Below the pieces are notes generated by a model. That model saw only the letters and a list, made by a program, of their open reading frames with translations, was not told the DNA's origin and made no database searches. Positions 1 to 8,211 of a DNA stretch of 64,000 nucleotides are shown here, piece by piece; the stretch's first letter is position 1, and each line of letters starts with the position of its first letter. Made by a program: the position numbers and the translations under genes. Source of the DNA: Curtobacterium sp. 'Ferrero' (GTDB lineage Bacteria; Actinomycetota; Actinomycetes; Actinomycetales; Microbacteriaceae). The stretch lies in the NCBI RefSeq assembly GCF_002412165.1, contig NZ_NXIA01000008.1, positions 62,001 through 126,000 on the forward strand, written 5' to 3'.

Positions 1-1
1 C

Positions 2-457
2 AGTCAAGAGCGGGGTGATTCCGCCCACTCTTCCTCTAAGAAGTCAGAAGAAGGAGTGAGTACTTCGAACTCACCACCATCGGACGGATCCGCACTCTCG
101 GAGCTCTTCGAGGAGGCGTGGAAGCACTGGCCGAAGAAGGACGCGCGGAAGCCCGCCTTCGAGAAGTTCCAGCTGCTCATCCGGGACCGAGTAATGAGCG
201 CCGAAGACCTCGCCGCCGCGATCGTCCGGCATGGAGACGCGTACGCCGCCTCAGGACGTGACGTCCAGTTCGTCCCGGGGCTGCGGCCGTGGCTCCATCA
301 GAGGCGCTGGTCCGATGACCTCGCTCGGCCCGCTACCACTCAGCCCAAGCAAACCGCATTCCGCCGCAACCTCAGCACCGTCGAATACTTCGCCCAGGAG
401 GCACAGCATGAACAAGCTCGAGCTCTCGAAGCTGCTCACCACGTTCTCCCTCGTTGA
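2..457 (+). CDS. Phage replication initiator-like protein, C-terminal part (5' end outside window)
   Basis: The reading frame is open to the left edge of the window. A GTG at 56 exists, but its Shine-Dalgarno-like AAGGAG overlaps the start codon itself, so a start further upstream is more likely. The visible part has a Ser-rich linker followed by a helical block with WKHWPKK, a central run beginning RVMSAEDL, and FVPGLRPWLHQRRW. This resembles the C-terminal domain of winged-helix replication initiators of actinophages. It is followed directly by a helicase-loader-like gene, which fits a replication module. The family call is from recall of the motif pattern, not a search. Confidence 0.6.
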   Translation, partial: SQERGDSAHSSSKKSEEGVSTSNSPPSDGSALSELFEEAWKHWPKKDARKPAFEKFQLLIRDRVMSAEDLAAAIVRHGDAYAASGRDVQFVPGLRPWLHQRRWSDDLARPATTQPKQTAFRRNLSTVEYFAQEAQHEQARALEAAHHVLPR

Positions 458-884
458 CCACCGCAACGTCGACCCAGAGACCGTCAACGCCTGGTACGAC
501 GTACTTGGCGACCTCGACGTGGACTTCGCTTATCGGGCGGGCGTGGAGCACTTCCGTGAGTCCACGGACTATCTGACGGCAGCGCACATCGTGGCCGGCG
601 CCATGCGGCTGCAGAAGCGCAACGCAGCCGATGTCCGCGAGGGCCAGGCTCGTGGCGTCGTCCCCTCCGACTGGCCGGCGTCTCGGGCTCTGACACCGCA
701 GCTGGCTGACGCTCTGGCAGCAGATCGCGTTGCTCGCAGCGGCGTGTGGATCGGAAAGTCCTGGTTTGAGTCCTGGGACGACTTCCACGAGCACGAAGAG
801 CAGCGAGTACTCGCGATGGAGAAGGCCGGATCGGGAGCGATCGCGCGTCCGGCCGAGCCCGCGGCGCAGGAGTATCTCCGATGA
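408..884 (+). CDS. Putative phage helicase loader (G39P-like)
   Basis: 158 residues. The start ATG at 408 is preceded by GGAGG, 7 bases away; the frame is open further upstream but without a better start. The N-terminal half (about residues 1-65) is helical with the pattern LLTTFSLVDHR, AWYDVLGDL, AYRAGVEHFRES, TAAHI, which is like the small helicase-loader/inhibitor proteins of phages (G39P type) that deliver the replicative helicase to the initiator. The C-terminal half is acidic and less typical. It overlaps the next gene by four bases (ATGA), so the two are probably translated together. Assignment is by pattern and context; a generic actinophage hypothetical is the alternative. Confidence 0.55.
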   Translation: MNKLELSKLLTTFSLVDHRNVDPETVNAWYDVLGDLDVDFAYRAGVEHFRESTDYLTAAHIVAGAMRLQKRNAADVREGQARGVVPSDWPASRALTPQLADALAADRVARSGVWIGKSWFESWDDFHEHEEQRVLAMEKAGSGAIARPAEPAAQEYLR

Positions 885-1837
885 CCTCGCCCGAGCCCAA
901 CGCCACCGCTTTCGACCGAAACAGGAGCAGCATGACCCCGCACCAGCATCAGGAGGAGACCATCGACCCCGTCGCGCTGCTCTCGCTGGCAGCCGCCCGA
1001 GCCCGCCACCGGCTCAACGAAGCACCCGGCCTCATCGCCTACATCCGCACTCTGGTCGTCCCTGCGGGGGCACAACGATCGGACGGGCTCCCCCGGCCCG
1101 CCTCAAAGGAAGCTCCGGCGCCTCTCCGAGTCGATGCGGTCGACGAGTCTGACTCTGCCTACGCGCAGCTGCTCAACTGGGTGTCGTACTGGTCGGACGA
1201 GTTGCGCATCGCTCCCCCGGTCACGGCGACGTACGCGTGGGCCAACGGGCGGGAAGTGCAGGGCTTTCGGGCCGGCGTCACTCCGGAAGGTGCTGCAGCG
1301 CTGGTGCTGAACGTAACCATGTGGCTGCTCACCCACCAGGACAAGGTCGAACGACACCAGCAGGCCGGCGCCTACTTCGACGACGTCGCTACCATCGTCT
1401 GGGAGCTCCGCAAGAAGTTCCCGCGCGACGGGCGCGGCCTCCGTCCGGTACTTCCCCGGCCCTGCTGGCTCTGCGGCGGCGAGTCGATGGGGGTCGAATG
1501 GCATTCTTCCGAGCTGCGCGACTTCACTCTCGTCTGCTCGTACTGCGGCGCCGAAGGCGACACGGCGCTCCTCTTGAAGGAGGCGGACGTGCGTCTGCTC
1601 CTCGGCGACATGCGAGCAGAAGACGCCCACGAACCCACCACCTGGTGGACGAAGAAGCAGGGCGCTCGTGAGATGAGAATCACACCGCAGACCCTCAACC
1701 GGTACATCCAGAACGACGGCCTGAAGACCCACACGGCCGATGGCGAGGTGTACGTCAACGCCGACCAGCTGCGGGAGATCTGGCGGAACAAGCGAGCACG
1801 CGACCGGAATCCCCGGGCGGCTCGGATGGCCTCGTAG
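881..1837 (+). CDS. Zinc-ribbon and helix-turn-helix phage protein
   Basis: 318 residues if started at the overlapping ATG (881); a second ATG at 932 has its own CAGGAGCA signal and would give 301. The middle is helical and unremarkable. At about residues 195-225 there is a CWLCGG ... CSYCG pair, a likely zinc ribbon. The C-terminal 80 residues (WWTKKQGAREMRITPQTLNRYI ... YVNADQLREIWR) look like a MerR/excisionase-type helix-turn-helix that reads a site on DNA. The gene closes the replication block. It may regulate early genes or help load the replication machinery; the sequence does not decide which. No family name is recognised. Confidence 0.6.
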   Translation: MTSPEPNATAFDRNRSSMTPHQHQEETIDPVALLSLAAARARHRLNEAPGLIAYIRTLVVPAGAQRSDGLPRPASKEAPAPLRVDAVDESDSAYAQLLNWVSYWSDELRIAPPVTATYAWANGREVQGFRAGVTPEGAAALVLNVTMWLLTHQDKVERHQQAGAYFDDVATIVWELRKKFPRDGRGLRPVLPRPCWLCGGESMGVEWHSSELRDFTLVCSYCGAEGDTALLLKEADVRLLLGDMRAEDAHEPTTWWTKKQGAREMRITPQTLNRYIQNDGLKTHTADGEVYVNADQLREIWRNKRARDRNPRAARMAS

Positions 1838-1885
1838 TCGATCGGACGGGGCGCTGTCGGTAGAACGGCGCCCCGTCCGATCGCA

Positions 1886-2464
1886 TCAAGAGTGCTGGTC
1901 GTCATCGACCCACTGCATGGACTTCAGTCGCAGTCGCCGTTGGTCCGGTGTCAGAGTGTTGGTTCGCCACTCGGTGATGAAGGTGCTGCGTCGCTTGAAG
2001 GCTTCGGCGCGCTTGTAGCGGGGCTGTTTTGATGCAGCCTCGAAAGCATGCAAAACGTCCTGCACCACCGCCCTGTCCCCGCGGCGAGATGTCAAAAGTG
2101 CGACCTGCAGGGCAGCGCGCAAGTCACCCTCTCGAGGCGTCGCGAGCGTTAGGCCGATCGAATCCCAAGCATCGGGACTCGAGATGCGGCGGTCGATCAG
2201 AGCTTGCTCCTCATTCCCGACCTGCCTAGTCCACTCCTCCGCCTCGTCGGCCGCTCGATGAGCAGCCTGGATCACCTTGGCAAGTGACTCATCGAGTCGG
2301 GTGCGGTAGGCAGCTCGCCGCTCGATGGCGACAGGCAGCAAACCCACAGCTGCGCCAGCCAACGTCGCGATGAGCGTACTCAGGAACGCAACGGGATCCC
2401 AGCCCCCGAGACTCGCCCGCAGTTGGTCGATGGCATGGACGATTCGTTCGAGATCCGGACTCAC
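1886..2464 (-). CDS. Hypothetical membrane-anchored protein (moron)
   Basis: 192 residues, transcribed against the phage late genes. One hydrophobic helix lies near residues 26-47 (WDPVAFLSTLIATLAGAAVGLLP has the core); the rest is a long charged, helical cytoplasmic part with many Arg and Glu. No known family is recognised. It is one of three minus-strand genes lying between the replication and packaging modules, the usual place for moron genes expressed from the lysogen. A membrane anchor plus a soluble helical domain, next to a HEPN-like gene, would fit a superinfection-exclusion or defence role, but that is only inference. Confidence 0.6.
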   Translation of the reverse strand: MSPDLERIVHAIDQLRASLGGWDPVAFLSTLIATLAGAAVGLLPVAIERRAAYRTRLDESLAKVIQAAHRAADEAEEWTRQVGNEEQALIDRRISSPDAWDSIGLTLATPREGDLRAALQVALLTSRRGDRAVVQDVLHAFEAASKQPRYKRAEAFKRRSTFITEWRTNTLTPDQRRLRLKSMQWVDDDQHS

Positions 2465-2526
2465 CTGGGCAGGATATTCGACCGAGGCATGCTCGCCCGA
2501 GATGGTGGGCGGGGCTCGGTTGGGCC

Positions 2527-3153
2527 TCAGTTCTGGTGCGGGGGTCCGCTAGATATGGTGATTTCGGGCACGGTCCAGCCGAGCTCCGGCTGGCTGCGAA
2601 CCACATCCTCTCCGGCAGCACGGCCGGCCGCAGCGACCGCAGCCTCTAGTTCTGGAACCCGCTGTGCGTTCAGCTCGCGAAGCAGCGTTGCAAGGCGTCG
2701 CAGCTGCGTGATTCCGGTCGCATCATCAGCGACCCGTCGGGCAGAAAGATAGCCGGTTCCGACAACGTCCCAGGGGTCCCCTGGTCGCGTAACGATGACG
2801 CCGATACGAAGTTCCGACTGGTCTGAAACGGCGTGAGCGACGTGACGGTTTCGCATCGCAATGATGTGACGATGGAAGTTGACTGCGCTTGGGCCGGCGA
2901 CTTCGCTGATGCTGCGCTCTGTGATCTTGTCTCTGCGGCCGCTGTTGAAGCACCGCGCATATGAGATAACTGCCGACTCGTACAAAGCCTGTACGAGTGG
3001 TCCTTGCTGCCCGAGCCGTCCAGCAAGCAATTCATCGCAGCAAGCGATGACGTGGTCCAGGTCACCGATGTGCTCCAATGCTCGACGAAGCTCGTCGACC
3101 TCCGGTCCGTTCAGCTGGTGAGCGGGCAGCTCAACGCCGAGCGCATCTTCCAT
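2527..3153 (-). CDS. HEPN-like protein with R-x5-H motif (moron)
   Basis: 208 residues, all-helical by appearance. Residues 101-107 read RNRHVAH, which fits the R-x(4-6)-H signature of HEPN ribonucleases, preceded by a long helix (SAVNFHRHIIAM) as expected in the HEPN fold. An N-terminal helical part contains paired Cys (ACCDE). The C-terminus is Ala-rich and probably helical, ending with a Pro-rich tail. HEPN proteins often cut RNA in toxin-antitoxin or abortive-infection systems. No partner MNT nucleotidyltransferase is visible. The short motif alone is weak evidence, so function is a hypothesis; the gene itself is well supported by codon use and position. Confidence 0.6.
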   Translation of the reverse strand: MEDALGVELPAHQLNGPEVDELRRALEHIGDLDHVIACCDELLAGRLGQQGPLVQALYESAVISYARCFNSGRRDKITERSISEVAGPSAVNFHRHIIAMRNRHVAHAVSDQSELRIGVIVTRPGDPWDVVGTGYLSARRVADDATGITQLRRLATLLRELNAQRVPELEAAVAAAGRAAGEDVVRSQPELGWTVPEITISSGPPHQN

Positions 3154-3431
3154 GTACGAAGCCTAAAGCCGCTGGACGTGTCGATGCATCTCCGACCTTC
3201 AAAGCTCGCTCCACATGGTGCGCCAGAACAATAGCTATGTTGCGAACACGGCTCGGAGCTGACGCATCGGCTCCCGGTAAGGAGACCCGACCGCATGGGA
3301 GTCGTTCAACGGCGGAAGGAGCTCCCCAATGATGGCAGCTTCAGCATCGGCAGGGCCCGGCAGCTCTAACACTCCGTGATCATCAATGTGGGCAGGTGTT
3401 CGCCTCTCGGCTATGATGTTCGTAACACCGC
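3154..3431. other. Intergenic region between moron genes
   Basis: No convincing gene on either strand. It must hold the promoter for the minus-strand gene ending at 2527, but no clear -10/-35 pair stands out. A terminator hairpin for the neighbouring minus gene begins at 3432. Confidence 0.5.
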
Positions 3432-3455
3432 ATGCCCGCCCGAGATGGCGGGCAT
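3432..3455 (-). terminator. Hairpin terminator after the 146-residue membrane gene
   Basis: A perfect 9-bp stem (ATGCCCGCC / GGCGGGCAT) with a 6-base loop lies 10 bases beyond the stop codon of the minus-strand gene at 3466-3906. On the plus strand it is followed by TGTCGTTT, so it could also act in that direction. No longer T-run is present. Confidence 0.6.
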
Positions 3456-3465
3456 TGTCGTTTCA

Positions 3466-3906
3466 TCATCCGCCGGGGTTCACGATGGCGACTAGGACAA
3501 GCGCCGCGCCGACGAAGCTGGCCCAAACCGCGACGGCAGACACCCAACCAGAGGCACGCTTAGCGTCGGCACCCCACTGGTCCCACATCGCCGTGATTCC
3601 CTGAAGGACGACGGCGAACCCAACGAACGCGGCTCCGATCAGGTCCGCTTGTTCACGAGCCCAGCCGTCTTCGGGTGAGTACGCCACGAAGGACCAAGCC
3701 GCGAGCCCAAGAGCAATCGCGACAACGATGACTCCAACGAACGACGTCCACAGTTCCCAGCGCTGAACCGGCTTCGACGCGATCTGCCCGTTGAGTGACC
3801 GTGTCTTCTCGTCTAGCTGATTGAGCTCTGCTTGTAGTTGTGTGATGGTTCGCGCCACGCGGGCCGTGCGCTTCGCCAGTTTCTTCCTCTTCCAATCTTT
3901 GAACAC
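3466..3906 (-). CDS. Coiled-coil membrane protein (moron)
   Basis: 146 residues. The first 45 are very basic, then heptad-like (ARTITQLQAELNQLDEKTRSLNGQ), suggesting a short coiled coil. Three hydrophobic helices follow: about 52-74, 90-108 and 120-142. A predicted topology is a cytoplasmic N-terminal coiled coil with a small membrane domain. No family is recognised. It is the first gene of the minus-strand moron group in transcription order and has its own downstream hairpin. It could be a membrane effector or sensor linked to the HEPN-like gene next to it, but separate transcription is equally possible. Confidence 0.55.
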   Translation of the reverse strand: MFKDWKRKKLAKRTARVARTITQLQAELNQLDEKTRSLNGQIASKPVQRWELWTSFVGVIVVAIALGLAAWSFVAYSPEDGWAREQADLIGAAFVGFAVVLQGITAMWDQWGADAKRASGWVSAVAVWASFVGAALVLVAIVNPGG

Positions 3907-4253
3907 ATCTCAGCTATCGGCGCTTCGGGTGTAGCCGTTAGCTCGGGATGGGAGCGCTGCCGCGAGTTGGGCTCGCCGGCAGCACATGGTGGTCAAACCC
4001 ACCCGCTGAGTAACACAGCGACAACAAATCGCCTACGGATCCGGGCTGCGAACGGCGGTGCGCCAGGCACCGAGGGTCGAGCGGACGTCCACCGCACCTG
4101 GCACCACATACTTCCTCGTCGACCCGCAGATCACACACCGCCATCGCGCTGCGTCGAGTCACGAGGAGCTACCTGGCCGAGACCCCTGACGGAAGCCGCG
4201 ACTGACGATGCGGACCGCAGACGGGTCGGCCGACCACCATCGAGGAGGACGTC
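3907..4253. other. Divergent intergenic region upstream of the plus-strand late genes
   Basis: This stretch separates the minus-strand moron genes from the plus-strand genes that begin at 4254 and so should contain the divergent promoters. I see no gene here with a ribosome binding site; a 43-codon GTG frame exists around 4053-4184 but has no start signal. A GAGGAGG ribosome binding site for the next gene lies at its right edge. Confidence 0.45.
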
Positions 4254-4460
4254 ATGGCTGACCCGATCGTCGAGACCGTGTACTGCGTCGCCCGCGGCAA
4301 GCAGGCCATCACGTCGTACGTCACTACTGAGGACGCCGCGGCGAACGACCTGTACCGGGTGCAGCAGAACATGCGCGCCGCGATGCTGGAACCGGACGTG
4401 TACCTCGCCACCGTGTCGAAGACCACGAGCTACGGGGAGCCGGTCGAGGTGAAGGCATGA
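4254..4460 (+). CDS. Small hypothetical phage protein
   Basis: 68 residues, with an excellent GAGGAGG signal 5 bases before the ATG. The protein is mixed helix/strand without Cys pairs or membrane segments. It overlaps the next gene by four bases, so it opens a run of coupled small genes (4254-5270) that precede the packaging genes. No function is recognised. Confidence 0.7.
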   Translation: MADPIVETVYCVARGKQAITSYVTTEDAAANDLYRVQQNMRAAMLEPDVYLATVSKTTSYGEPVEVKA

Positions 4461-4699
4461 GCGCGGCGTGGGCACCGATGATGGCTCCTCCGCTCCCGCT
4501 CCGAAACGACGCCGAGCGGAACACATGTCCGCACGCCTACCCTGACGAGGACTGCCTCGGTGGGGTCACCCACATCGACGACAGCGGGGACGTCTACTAC
4601 GCCGCGCTGACGCCCGAGGAGCGCGCCCGCGGCGAGTTCGACCAGGCCGCCTACCTCGACCACCTCCGGCGAGTAGCGGCGGCCTTCCATGTCCGGTGA
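4457..4699 (+). CDS. Small hypothetical phage protein
   Basis: 80 residues, starting at an ATG overlapping the previous stop. It contains two Cys (NTCPHAYPDEDCLGG) that might bind a metal or form a structural pair, followed by an acidic helical C-terminus with LTPEERARGEFDQAAYL. It overlaps the next gene by 11 bases. Family unknown. Confidence 0.65.
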   Translation: MSAAWAPMMAPPLPLRNDAERNTCPHAYPDEDCLGGVTHIDDSGDVYYAALTPEERARGEFDQAAYLDHLRRVAAAFHVR

Positions 4700-4907
4700 C
4701 CTCAGCCTCGGCGAGTACCGGGCCGCGAAGCTCAACCTCCTCGCCGGCATCGAGGCGAACCTCGCCCTCATCGTCGCGAACACCGGCCACGCCGACGTGC
4801 ACCTCACCACCGAAGCCGTCGAAGCCGCCTGGGAGAACCAAGGGCAACGGATCGACGCGGACATCGTCATCGAAACCATCCGCTCACTCGGCATCGACGT
4901 CGACTGA
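4689..4907 (+). CDS. Small helical phage protein
   Basis: 72 residues, acidic and mostly helical (LGEYRAAKLNLLAGIEANLALIV in part). No motif is recognised. It follows the preceding gene with an overlap, consistent with one polycistronic message. Confidence 0.6.
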   Translation: MSGDLSLGEYRAAKLNLLAGIEANLALIVANTGHADVHLTTEAVEAAWENQGQRIDADIVIETIRSLGIDVD

Positions 4908-4972
4908 ACGGGGTACGAAAGGCTCGGCTGAGACGGGCCGAGAGGTAATCAGCCTCCGAAACGGGGTACATC

Positions 4973-5146
4973 GTGAGCATGGGACACCGACAGCGGCGCA
5001 CCGCGTCCGAGTGGGACGCCTTCAGCCGATGGGGCCGGCGGTACCTCGCGTACATCCAACGCCCCGGCGTGCGCAGCAGCATCAAGCGAGGCGCACGCCG
5101 ACGCGACCGGCACGAGGCGCGGCAGGCGGTACGCAATGAGCACTGA
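4973..5146 (+). CDS. Very basic small phage protein
   Basis: 57 residues from a GTG at 4973. The product is strongly basic, with TASEWDAFSRWGRRYL near the start and a C-terminal run rich in Arg (SSIKRGARRRDRHEARQ). Small proteins with the pattern EWDAFSR...R are common before actinophage packaging genes as far as I recall. The next gene begins inside its 3' end (ATG at 5136) in another frame. Possible nucleic-acid binding by charge only. It is too short for long-ORF lists. Confidence 0.55.
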   Translation: MSMGHRQRRTASEWDAFSRWGRRYLAYIQRPGVRSSIKRGARRRDRHEARQAVRNEH

Positions 5147-5270
5147 CGACGACGTCAGCAGCCACCGAGTCCGCTCCAACCGGTGGCCCCAACCCGCACC
5201 CCCGCACCCCTCCGCGGCCCTCGGACAAGCCGTCGAGGACGTGTACGACGCGTTGGAAGACCGGGGCTGA
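5136..5270 (+). CDS. Very small acidic phage protein
   Basis: 44 residues, starting 11 bases inside the preceding gene and ending with TGA that shares its A with the ATG of the HNH gene. It has an acidic start (STDDDVSS), a Pro-rich middle and an amphipathic end (ALGQAVEDVYDALED). The precise 1-base overlap with the next gene supports real translation. Function unknown. Confidence 0.5.
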   Translation: MSTDDDVSSHRVRSNRWPQPAPPHPSAALGQAVEDVYDALEDRG

Positions 5271-5680
5271 TGCCTACTCGCCCACCGGTGCGATGCTCAA
5301 CCCTCGACTGCGACGAACTCGCCACCAACCGGGGCCGGTGCGCTGACCACCAGCGGAAACGCAAGAGCGGCGCACACCGGGTAATCCCAGGCGACGACAG
5401 AGACACCCACCGATGGCGGACAGAGTCACGCCGCTACCTGGTCATGCACCCACAGTGCAAACTCTGCGACCAGCCCTCGACCGACGTCGACCACATCGTG
5501 GAGATAGCCGACGGCGGAGCCATGTGGGACCACGCCAACTGGCAGCCCCTCTGTCACCCACACCACCTGACCAAGACCAAGCAAGCAGCACGCAACCGTG
5601 CAGCACGCCTTGCCAAGCAACGCCGAACCGAAGCCAACGAACCATCCCTCGCGATGAGGATGTGGAACCAACTCCCCTGA
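5270..5680 (+). CDS. HNH endonuclease
   Basis: 136 residues from the ATG at 5270. An N-terminal Cys cluster (RCSTLDC ... RCADHQ) is followed by the HNH core: CKLCDQPSTDVDHIVEIADGG (metal-binding Cys pair and catalytic DH), then NWQPLCHPHHLTKTK at about residues 92-106. The C-terminus is basic. HNH proteins encoded just before terminase small-subunit genes are known in many phages to take part with terminase in cos cleavage; that role is likely here by position. A free-standing homing nuclease is the alternative, but lack of disruption to the gene order favours a packaging function. Confidence 0.88.
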   Translation: MPTRPPVRCSTLDCDELATNRGRCADHQRKRKSGAHRVIPGDDRDTHRWRTESRRYLVMHPQCKLCDQPSTDVDHIVEIADGGAMWDHANWQPLCHPHHLTKTKQAARNRAARLAKQRRTEANEPSLAMRMWNQLP

Positions 5681-5895
5681 TCGGGCGCAGCCACCTGACG
5701 GTGAGCATCGCAGGGCAGTCCACATCCCATTCGAGGCGGTTGTTCGAACGTGATTTCGAAAATCCGGGAAATTCGGCCCTTGTACCAACGGTTGTACCGG
5801 GGTAGGGGCGTGTGCGTCACATGTCACATGTCAACTGCTGCGCCCGCCGGTCCATCAGATGTTCGCGTCTCACTACGACGACTAGGGGGTCCCCG

Positions 5896-6348
5896 ATGCC
5901 TCGTGCGGCGAAGCCGGCAGCCCTCCGTCTGATCGAGGGCAGGGGTGGTGGACGCGACAGCGGTGGTCGGAAGGTCACGGATGGTCCGGCGTTCAAGCGG
6001 GTGCCTCCGTCGCCTCCGGAGTGGTTGTCGGATGAGGCGGTTGAGGAGTGGAACCGGGTTGTTCCTGAGCTGGCGCGGTTGGACATCGTGAAGGCGGAGG
6101 ATCGGGCGGTTCTGGCGACGTACTGCGAGACGTGGGCGGAGTTCAGGTCGGCGACGTTGGCGTTGCAGGCGCATGGGTCGTTGACGATCGAGGCAAAGCA
6201 GGGTGAGATCCCGCATCCTGCGGTGGCGATCCGGCGGAATGCGGGGCATCGGCTGCAGCTGCTGGCTCGGGAGTTTGGACTGACGCCGAGCTCGGAGCAG
6301 AGCTTGGCGAAGGAGTCCGACGATGGGGACGACGACAACCCGTTCTGA
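5896..6348 (+). CDS. Terminase small subunit (P27 family)
   Basis: 150 residues. The ATG at 5896 follows AGGGGG; the frame is open further upstream but the 215 bases before it look like an intergenic or packaging-site region. The basic start (MPRAAKPAALRLIEGR) and the pattern PSPPEWLSDEAVEEWNRVVPEL ... HPAVAIRRNAGHRLQLLAREFGLTPSSE are typical of P27-type small terminase proteins, which bind the packaging site as an oligomer and hand DNA to the large subunit. The acidic tail overlaps the large-subunit gene by 26 bases. Confidence 0.88.
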   Translation: MPRAAKPAALRLIEGRGGGRDSGGRKVTDGPAFKRVPPSPPEWLSDEAVEEWNRVVPELARLDIVKAEDRAVLATYCETWAEFRSATLALQAHGSLTIEAKQGEIPHPAVAIRRNAGHRLQLLAREFGLTPSSEQSLAKESDDGDDDNPF

Positions 6349-8071
6349 TGCGCTCGATGAGGCGACTCTCGAGCGGCTGAAGCTGTCTCCGGAGGTCGCC
6401 TGGTACTTGCAGGATCGCGGCTACCCGCTGCCGGAGATCCCGCCGAAGTTCAAGACGCCGGAGCCGCGCGAGGTTGAGGGCGCGCAGTTCGACCCGGAGC
6501 GGGTCGACCGGGTACTGAAGACGTTCCACCTGCTACGTCATACGCAAGGCAAATGGGCCGGTCGCCCCTTGGACCCGGACCCGTGGCAGATCGCGTACGT
6601 GATCGCGCCGGTGTTCGGGTGGGTGCAGTGGGACGAGGACGCTCTCGCGATGGTGCGGATCATCCGTGACGTGATGGTCGACGTTCCCCGTAAGAACGGC
6701 AAGAGCACTCTGGCGGGCGGCATCGCCGTGTACATGACCGGCGCCGATGGCGAGTCGGGCGGTCAGGTGGTGACGGCCGCTTCGACGGAACGTCAGGCGG
6801 GGTTCGTGTTCGGGCCGATCAAGCAGCTGGTGGAGAAGACGCCGGCTCTGGCTGGTCGGTTCAAGGCGCATCAGAAGCGGATCGTGCACCCGAAGTCGGG
6901 GTCGTACATCGAGGTCATCTCGTCGGCTGCTGACGCGCAGCACGGCGCGAACCTGCACTGCTTCATCGTCGACGAGCTCCACGTTCACAAGACGCCGGAC
7001 CTGGTTCGAACGCTCGAGACTGGTCGTGGTTCGCGGACGCAGCCGTTGGGCATCCGGATCACGACGCCGGACGCGTCAAAGTCGGGGACGATCTATGACG
7101 AGACGCGACTGTACGTCGAGAAGCTCGCCGCGGGCACGCTCGTGGATCCGTCGTACTACGGCGTGATCTGGGGTGCGGACGAGACGGACGATCCGTTCGC
7201 TCCGGAGACGCAGAGGAAGTCGAACCCCGGGTACGGGATCAGCCCGTCGCGGAAGTACCTCGAAGCTGCCGCGCTGAAGGCGAAGAACTCCCCCGCGGAG
7301 CTCGGCGACTACCTGCGGCTGCACCTCGGGATCCGCACGAAGCAGGAGGCGCGCTTCCTGACGCTCGACTCGTGGGACCGGAACGCCGGCAAGGTCGATG
7401 AGGCGAAGCTCGCGGGCCGGAAAGCGTTCGGCGGGTGGGACCTTGCGTCCGCGTCAGACCTCACGGCCTGGGTGTTGCTCTTCCCGGATGGGAACGGGTA
7501 CGACGTCCTGGCGCGGTTCTGGATCCCGGAGGGCGCGTTGGACGCGCTGAACAAGCGCACCGCGGGAAACGCTTCGGCGTGGGTGCGGCAGGGCCACCTG
7601 CGGACCACGCCAGGCAATGTGACGGACTACGCGTTCGTGCAGGCGCAGATCCAAGCGGACCTGGACCGGTTCGATGTCGTGTCGATCGGGTTCGACCCGT
7701 GGAACTCGACGCAGATGGTGAACAGCCTGCAGGACTCGGGCGTGAAGAACCTGGTGCGCGTGTACCAGGACTTCCGGCGCTTGTCGCCTCCGTTGAAGGA
7801 GTTGCAGCGGCTGCTGCTGACGGGCACGGAGGAGAAGCCGCTGTTCCGGACTGGCATCAACCCGGTGCTGCGGTGGAACGTCGACAATCTGTCGGTGGAC
7901 ATTGACGCGAACGGGAACGTGAAGCCGAACAAGGCGAAGTCGATGGACAAGATCGATGGTGTCGCCGCGGTGGTGAATGCGTTGTCGGAGGCGTTGGTCA
8001 CGAAGCCGAAGAAGAAGAACCCGTACAACGACCCGGACGCGAGTGTGTTCGGGAGCTCGGAGGTGGCGTGA
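6323..8071 (+). CDS. Terminase large subunit
   Basis: 582 residues, full length for the family. The ATPase part has a Walker A at about residues 119-126 (VPRKNGKS) and a Walker B with catalytic Glu at about 213-218 (CFIVDELH). The C-terminal nuclease part shows GGWDLASASDLTAW (about 372-385) and IGFDPW (about 454), the acidic positions of the RNase H-like domain. The enzyme pumps genomic DNA into the prohead and cuts it. The start overlaps the small-subunit gene. The C-terminus is Lys-rich before a short acidic tail, as in other members. Confidence 0.96.
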   Translation: MGTTTTRSDALDEATLERLKLSPEVAWYLQDRGYPLPEIPPKFKTPEPREVEGAQFDPERVDRVLKTFHLLRHTQGKWAGRPLDPDPWQIAYVIAPVFGWVQWDEDALAMVRIIRDVMVDVPRKNGKSTLAGGIAVYMTGADGESGGQVVTAASTERQAGFVFGPIKQLVEKTPALAGRFKAHQKRIVHPKSGSYIEVISSAADAQHGANLHCFIVDELHVHKTPDLVRTLETGRGSRTQPLGIRITTPDASKSGTIYDETRLYVEKLAAGTLVDPSYYGVIWGADETDDPFAPETQRKSNPGYGISPSRKYLEAAALKAKNSPAELGDYLRLHLGIRTKQEARFLTLDSWDRNAGKVDEAKLAGRKAFGGWDLASASDLTAWVLLFPDGNGYDVLARFWIPEGALDALNKRTAGNASAWVRQGHLRTTPGNVTDYAFVQAQIQADLDRFDVVSIGFDPWNSTQMVNSLQDSGVKNLVRVYQDFRRLSPPLKELQRLLLTGTEEKPLFRTGINPVLRWNVDNLSVDIDANGNVKPNKAKSMDKIDGVAAVVNALSEALVTKPKKKNPYNDPDASVFGSSEVA

Positions 8072-8211
8072 TGACTCGTGCAGCTGTTGTGGTCCTCCTC
8101 GAGATCCTGGGCGTGCTGCTCGTCACTGCGGGTGTCGCTGCCGTGTTCTGGCCGGCGGCGCTGGTCGTTGCTGGTGTCGCGCTGCTGCTGATTGCCTGGA
8201 GGATGACGTGA
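8071..8211 (+). CDS. Tiny two-helix membrane protein between terminase and portal
   Basis: 46 residues, too short for most gene lists. It starts at an ATG that overlaps the terminase stop (8071) and ends by overlapping the portal GTG (8208). It is almost entirely hydrophobic: AVVVLLEILGVLLVTAGVAAVF, then LVVAGVALLLIAW, so a two-helix hairpin is likely. Overlaps on both sides argue strongly that it is translated. Similar tiny hydrophobic genes sit here in other actinophages as I recall; function unknown. Confidence 0.7.
   Translation: MTRAAVVVLLEILGVLLVTAGVAAVFWPAALVVAGVALLLIAWRMT

Noticed and set aside
4053-4184. A 43-codon GTG frame in the gap before the first plus-strand gene
   Set aside because: Part of it looks protein-like (TTYFLVDPQ) but there is no start signal and the front is basic noise; left as intergenic.
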